Assembly: GCF_030272615.1 (NCBI RefSeq)
Contig: NC_081408.1
Coordinates: 199,501,341-199,561,340 of the forward strand
Reading direction: 5' to 3'
DNA: 60,000 nt
DNA from: Cryptomeria japonica
Taxonomy: Eukaryota; Streptophyta; Pinopsida; Cupressales; Cupressaceae
Below are positions 54,786 to 60,000 of the stretch, piece by piece (within the stretch, counting starts at the first letter, position 1; every line of letters begins with the position of its first letter). A program made the translations under genes and the position numbers. Below the pieces are notes generated by a model that did no database searches, was not told the origin of the DNA, and worked only from the letters and a program-made list of their open reading frames with translations.

Positions 54786-57700
54786 TTACCGGAGCTGAAT
54801 ATATTTGAAAATTTCTGGATAGGCCTTCTCCAAAATCTCTAGATAAGTATCCCAACCAGATTTGAAAGTGCTAGAAATAGATACAAGTCCATTTAGCATA
54901 TGGGGATATGTCTCTTTCTCATTTAACTCTGTTGGTGTGGGCTTACCAACCATATCTATACACTCCTTGTGTACACTTAATGAATCCAACCAAGGACTCA
55001 CCAATCCTCTAAGACCTCTGGCTCTCCTTATGATTTTATCTTTTTCCCTCTCAAGAGCTAAAACTTGGGCTTCCAAAACCAAAATCTGACCATCTATAGA
55101 TGCAATTAAAGAATTTGATCCATCAAAATAATTGACTATACCTACAATCTCCTCCTGGATATCCTTAATCCTTTTATCTGTCTCTGCAGTAAGTAAACTT
55201 GTGTTACAACATACTCTATAAATATTAGTACACTACCTCAAAGCATTATCAATCAAATTCAACTTATCATTAATCTCCTTCCTCTCCATCTCAATCATCT
55301 AATTAAATGTTGCTCTCTTTGCTTGTGTAAACCTCTCCAATGCCTGTTAGTTTGATATCTGTTGTAAAGATTGAAAGTCCTTTGAAATGTTCTCTGTGAT
55401 TATTTGAAGCTTGTCGGATGGGCTTGCTTCTTTGTCAAATTTTCACTTCGGGACAAGTCTATGCAAAACTAAGATAGACTGATCAATAACTCCTTTATCC
55501 ATAGATCCTTCCTTCATCATTTTTTGTGAAACCATCATCATGAGCGTAGTATAACTCATCTTCATTATGATTTTCTTTTCAACCTGCGAGGTGTCATTTG
55601 ACAACAATGATGGGCTCACTACTGGTTCCTTGCCAGATTCCTCTTTCTTCTCCTCTGATGGTTTAACTTTAATAGCTTCCCCACTTGCACCGGTGGCTTC
55701 GTCACTTGGTGTACTCTCAGTTACTATTGGTTCCTCCTTAGGAACTATGTCCTCAACCTATACATTCAGATCTGGAGGACTATTGTCCTCAACATTAGTA
55801 ACCTGTACACTTGTAACCTTTACACTCTTTGTTTCCGTGGGTATCTCAACATATTCATGTACATTAGTTTCTACCAGGGGATCAATATCTAATATCTTAA
55901 TATTTTTCAAAATTGAGGGTGAAGTACCCACAATACCTTTACCTATCCCTTCATCTGGGATATCAACATTGTCTGTTTTAGCCTTCGGTGAAGTATACAA
56001 ACCAGGGTTTGCTACAAAGATTTGAACCCATTCCTTGTGGGTCTCCTTGACTATCTCATTAACCCTACCTAACATAAGACTTACTATTTTATGCTTGCTG
56101 TGAATTTTTTTTCTATTTGCAAGCTCAAGTGTCCTATCCATCTCTTTTGGAGTAATAGAAGCACAAATAGATAACAATTCATGAATCTTTATATGCTTGT
56201 CCTCTTCCATTGCCGATAATCTTCTAGCATCTAATTTTTCATATAACTATGTTAGTATTTGATTTTCAATTTATAATAAGGTTTTCTTATAAATATCCAA
56301 ATACAACAAACTACTTCCTCAACTTCTCTTTGTTCATCATCATCTAAATTCTCATAATAAAACTATACATTCTTCAACATACCATCTTTAGTTATTTCAT
56401 CTACTAATTCTATACAAGTCTTGGGTGGAATAATAGTTACATTACTAGTAACAAGTGCTAGATCAATGTCATCCATCTTCTTTCTTCTTCCAGTACAAGA
56501 TGGTACAGAAGGTGTTTCTTTAGGAGCTCTCTTTTGTGTCGGTACCCTGATTGTAACTTTCCAACTGGTTGCTTCTTAGCTTCCACTTTAGTCTCTTCAT
56601 TTTTCTTCCTTAATACCCTCTTGAATGCCAAGGGTGTGTCATCATCAGATCTAGATCTTGATGGAATAGACTCAAAAAATATTTTTTTTCTTTTCTTTTC
56701 TTTCCTTTTTCCGAAACAACACCAATTAATGCTTTGATGTCTTGAGATACATGTTCCACAAAATTTCTTTCCTTGCCCTACTACTTCTCCCTCTTCTTCC
56801 GGTTAAACTCAGTTTCAACCTCTTGCTTTTTTTGCTTAGTAGTACTGAAGGTTTTCTCAACTTCATCAATAGGTGCATCAATTAGCAACTGTGCATAAGC
56901 ATCTATAATTTGAGCATCAACTTCATAACCCATCTTTTCAATCCAAATATTCTGGGGCTTGACTACCTCCATCAAAGTTTCATCTTTCTTAACCATGAAG
57001 CATATCTTGGTTGAGTATTTCTCAACAATGTGCTTTGGAACCCTCTCCCTAGAATTCATAGCCTTTTGGAATGCATTAAAATAACCCATACTTTGTCATC
57101 TTGCTGAGAACCCAATATTGCAATAGATTGTTTTAGTTGTCTTCCTACCAGGATATCAAACACCCATTGCCTCTTCCCAAAATCGGGAGTCTCGTTAATG
57201 AAAAACAACATTAAATAGACAATAAGATTACCATATCGAAGTGTTCCCTTCTTCTCTCCTTTGATCTTCCCTAGGTTAATTAACAATTTATCCAACATCC
57301 ATCTACAGAGATCTAACTTCTCATTCTCTCTCATCATCTTATGTGCTACATAAATGTAGGATCTAGAAACATAATTCAGGTGGTTTGACTGAGTTACCTT
57401 GTAACCAATGACCATGCTTCTGAATCTGATATTTATGTTGGTGATAATACTAACCCTCATTGATTGCTTGTCTGATGTTGTGCCGATGATCTTGTCGACT
57501 TGATCATTAGAAACCTTCTTCTCTAGATGTTGTCCAACCTGTGGTAAACCAATGATTTCCTTGATGGCCTCCTTTGAGATCTTATATAGTCTATCCAACC
57601 AGATGAATTCTCCATCCACTCTACTCAAAACATATTTGACAATCTCATCTTCAAATTCCAGAATATCCAGAATGTTGACAAATCCTAGAATCTCAATATG

Positions 57701-57979
57701 CTGGTACTTGGGCTTAATCTTTCCACAATCTCCCATTAACTCACTCATATACATGCTCTTAATATCACTGGTTCCCAAATCCTCAATATGATAATGAATG
57801 TAAGCTCTGACATCTTCAACATATACAACTCCTTTCGGGACATGGGAAAAAATTGCAATTGAATCGTCCAAAGTAGCAATATATGGATATCTCTTGAAAA
57901 TCATCCTAGGATGGTCTTTGACCTCAACAATAGTAGGATTTGCAATAAAAGTAGGTACATAGGACGATCTCACTTCCAT
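54786..57979 (-). pseudogene. A2 ORF2: unassigned A-family protein (better preserved N-terminus)
   Basis: About 1065 codons. Start at MEVRSSYVPTFIANP (57979); the frame is open 20 codons further up. It is intact for about 300 codons to a frameshift near 57070. Conserved against A1: VEVKDHPRMIFKRYPYIAT, VVYVEDVRAYIHYHIEDLG, GEFIWLDRLYKISKEAIKEI, SMVIGYKVTQSNHLN, MMRENEKLDLCRWMLDKLL, KRQWVFDILVGRQLKQSIA. The next part (57089-56781) reads KMGYEVDAQIIDAYAQLLID then a Lys/Glu helix. 56700-56210 is badly broken. 56210-55758 and 55082-54786 keep the acidic linker and the conserved end GLVSPWLDS, GKPTPTELNEKE. No catalytic signature was recognised. Conservation of the same unusual protein in two copies argues for a role in the element's cycle. 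Confidence 0.75.
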
Positions 57980-58457
57980 GATGAAAGATAAATACTTGGA
58001 AGATAGTTGTCGGTGAAAAACCCTAAAGAACTCTTTCAATCGCTAGTGAAATCGCTCAAGAAGATATCGATTGCACTGAATCGCCTTAGACTCACTTTGA
58101 ATCACTCTAAATTAAAAGTGATAAGAAATAAAGTGAATTCAACCTATTAACCTCCAAGAAATGCTAATCCATCATTGATATGAATGACTTCTAGTGAAAG
58201 ATACTAGATCTCGATTAAACATCTCCATGTCGGATAAGAATATCCAGTGTTTGGAACATCTTCTAGAACCTCTTCCCAAGGCATATGCACTATATTCATG
58301 AATTTTTCCTACCCCTAAGGCACCTATCTTAGTTACCGGATGAGCTTTCTACTAGTTCAGGAGCAACCTCCTCTGCCGGTTGAGTAACAGATGCATTTCC
58401 ATCTTCTGATTGATCTTCTGACTTCCTGACCCATTTCTTCATATGATCTTTCTGGAT

Positions 58458-59460
58458 TTAATTTACCTTCTCTTTCCCTTTCTCATTTGATCCATCATTA
58501 CCAACTAGTGGATTTTTGCTTCTACAGAACTTAGCAATATGTCCAAACTCATTGCATGCATAGCATGTAACATTGTTCTTTTGAATCACTTTGCTAAAAC
58601 TGATATAATTGCTTGACCCGCACTGATTATCCATATGACCAAATTTTCCACATGCATAACATTTAACATTCATTCTGCAATGTTCTATCTTATGACCATA
58701 CTTATTGCATTTAGAACATTGACTGGGAGAAGAATTATAGTTTTGATTTTCTCTATTTCTACATTGCCTAGCCATGTGACCAAATTTATTACAAACAAAG
58801 AATCTACAATTGAATTTATAAGCATTAAACTGCCTTGCCAGTGCCTTATGGTTTTGATCTTCATTTGCAGTACCAGAGCATTGACCTTGTTCAAATCCAA
58901 GTCCACTGGAATCTACATTCTGTCTCTGACTCATCAATAACTCATCAAGCTGTGCTGAACTAACCTTGAATTTTTCTTTATACTTGCAATAGCCAGATCA
59001 TCTCTTAGAATTATCATTTGTCTCTCAAGTTATTCTTCATTGCTTTGGGCTTGTACTAAATCAGTTCTCAACATATCATTTTCATGAAACAACCGGGTGC
59101 ACTCTTCAAATTTGTCTTTGAGAGATACAATAAGATTTTCTTCCTTCTTCTTCTGGTCTACAATGTCGAAACTACAATCTCTTTCGACATTCTCATATTT
59201 AAAGTTTGCATTTCATTCCTCATGACCATATTCTCCTAATTCAGCTTCAGACATCTTTCATTAAGTGCATCTTTCTCTTCATTATCCCGATTTTGCAAAA
59301 GTTCTTTCCTCCTAGCCTAAACAAATGACAACCTCTCCTGTAGGAAAATAATGAATTCTTGAGAAGAATTCAATTTATCTTGTAACTTCAAGTTCTTCAT
59401 CCTTGCAACATCATAATCTTCAAGTTATACCTCAAGTTGCTTCTCTAAAATCATATCCAT
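58458..59460 (-). pseudogene. A2 ORF1: coiled-coil plus four CCHC zinc knuckles
   Basis: First ATGs at 59458-59460 and 59452-59454, about 55 nt after the PBS. The coiled-coil half (59460-58940) has several stops and frameshifts. The second half (58937-58458) is open: SGLGFEQGQCSGTANEDQNH, then knuckles CNKFGHMARQC (first Cys replaced in FFVCNKFG), CSKCNKYGHKIEHC, CYACGKFGHMDNQC, CYACNEFGHIAKFC. Three of the four keep the full CX2CX4HX4C. It joins without a stop where A1 has two stops, confirming a single ORF1. Confidence 0.75.
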
Positions 59461-59513
59461 GGATTCCAGATTTAGGATCTTCCTCAATCTGTTAAACTTC
59501 CTCTAAGTCACAA

Positions 59514-59526
59514 GGCTCTGATACCA
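59514..59526 (-). promoter_or_regulatory. A2 primer binding site
   Basis: The minus strand reads TGGTATCAGAGCC, the standard plant iMet-type PBS, two bases from the LTR. Confidence 0.88.
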
Positions 59527-59528
59527 AT

Positions 59529-60000
59529 TATTGGAATCCAACAACACTGAGAGGGGGGGGTGGTGAATCAATGTTCTACCAGAATGATCAATTTTAATCT
59601 TATTAAAACATGCATTCACCAACCGGTATACGAGTACATATAAGATTGAAAGAAGTAAAGCAACCAATAAGCCAATCACACAAATGAATACCATAACACA
59701 AAAAATTATACGTGGAAAACCTCAAAGAGGAAAAACAATGGTGGGATTTGTGACCCACAATATCAATCTAGTGGCCATATGAAAAGATATTACAAAATAT
59801 AGGGGCCTACACTTGTCAGAAGGCTTACAGCCTAGAGCACACTGCTCAATCACAAAACAAGTCTCACTAACTACATATAAATCTAGAGTACAATCTAGGG
59901 AAATGATTGAACTGCAAAGATAACATCTCCTATGCCTGAATACAGTTCTGGTTAAGCTCTGTTTGTTCTAGTTTGAAACCCTAAACCCTTACCGAAATAA
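59529..60000 (-). repeat. A2 5' LTR, partial
   Basis: Starts TATTGGAATCC (TG to TA change) and matches 53861-54266, then continues with sequence absent from the A2 3' LTR but present in A1 (CAGTTCTGGTTAAGCTCTG). Cut by the window end. Confidence 0.88.

Larger units (their letters stand above)
53861..60000 (-). mobile_element. Element A2: second A-family copy, truncated by the window
   Basis: Minus strand. 3' LTR 53861-54524, PPT 54525-54538, ORF2, ORF1, PBS 59514-59526, 5' LTR from 59529 beyond the window. The left flank is TAATG (53856-53860); the matching TSD is off the window. Same layout as A1 but without the hAT-like insert, so A2 is the empty-site control. Confidence 0.88.

Overview
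The window is plant nuclear DNA made almost entirely of decayed, nested LTR retrotransposons. No intact host gene, rRNA, tRNA gene or CRISPR array was found. The base composition is AT-rich. The elements are Ty3/gypsy chromoviruses, a giant Tat-lineage Ty3/gypsy element with a second (archaeal-type) RNase H, and several LTR elements without polymerase. This fits a seed plant with a large, repeat-rich genome. A gymnosperm is a reasonable guess, but the sequence alone does not prove it.

Nesting was resolved from LTR pairs, primer binding sites (PBS), polypurine tracts (PPT) and target-site duplications (TSD) read by eye. Names are informal. Element B (minus strand, chromovirus) is the oldest shell: its pol occupies 1-512 and 8216-9766, its gag about 9790-11035, and its 5' LTR is 11131-11697 continued at 42571-42844. 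Element A1 (513-8210, minus, TSD AAAAC) interrupts the RNase H of B. Inside A1 sits a hAT-like DNA transposon (3042-3906, 8-bp TSD ATCTCATC). Element C (11698-42565, minus, TSD CAAAC) is a Tat-lineage element of about 17.5 kb once its insertions are subtracted, and it lies in the 5' LTR of B. C is itself split by chromovirus E (15506-23355, plus, TSD GAGAT) and by non-autonomous element D (25701-31211, plus, TSD GATGT).

Right of the B/C nest come about 1 kb of unrecognised DNA, element F (43841-51789, plus, TSD GTTTT, gag-protease only), a solo LTR (51996-53190, plus, TSD AATGG), about 0.66 kb of unrecognised DNA, and A2 (53861 to beyond 60000, minus), a second copy of the A family.

Genes and systems. 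C carries gag, protease, RT, RNase H, second RNase H and integrase on the minus strand. Between integrase and its 3' LTR it carries an antisense (plus-strand) plant-mobile-domain ORF. Both the sense gag-pol unit and the antisense ORF are preceded by an array of the same short repeat (consensus TTAGYGCWTWTG) in the same orientation relative to each ORF. The A family has no recognisable polymerase, but carries a coiled-coil plus four-zinc-knuckle ORF1 and an unassigned ORF2 of about 1060 codons, in the same order in both copies. D and F share PBS, PPT, an LTR-end hairpin and small GC-rich palindromic cassettes. One of these cassettes is inverted between the two families while its flanks stay collinear. 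All long reading frames carry stops or frameshifts except the 728-codon gag frame of F.
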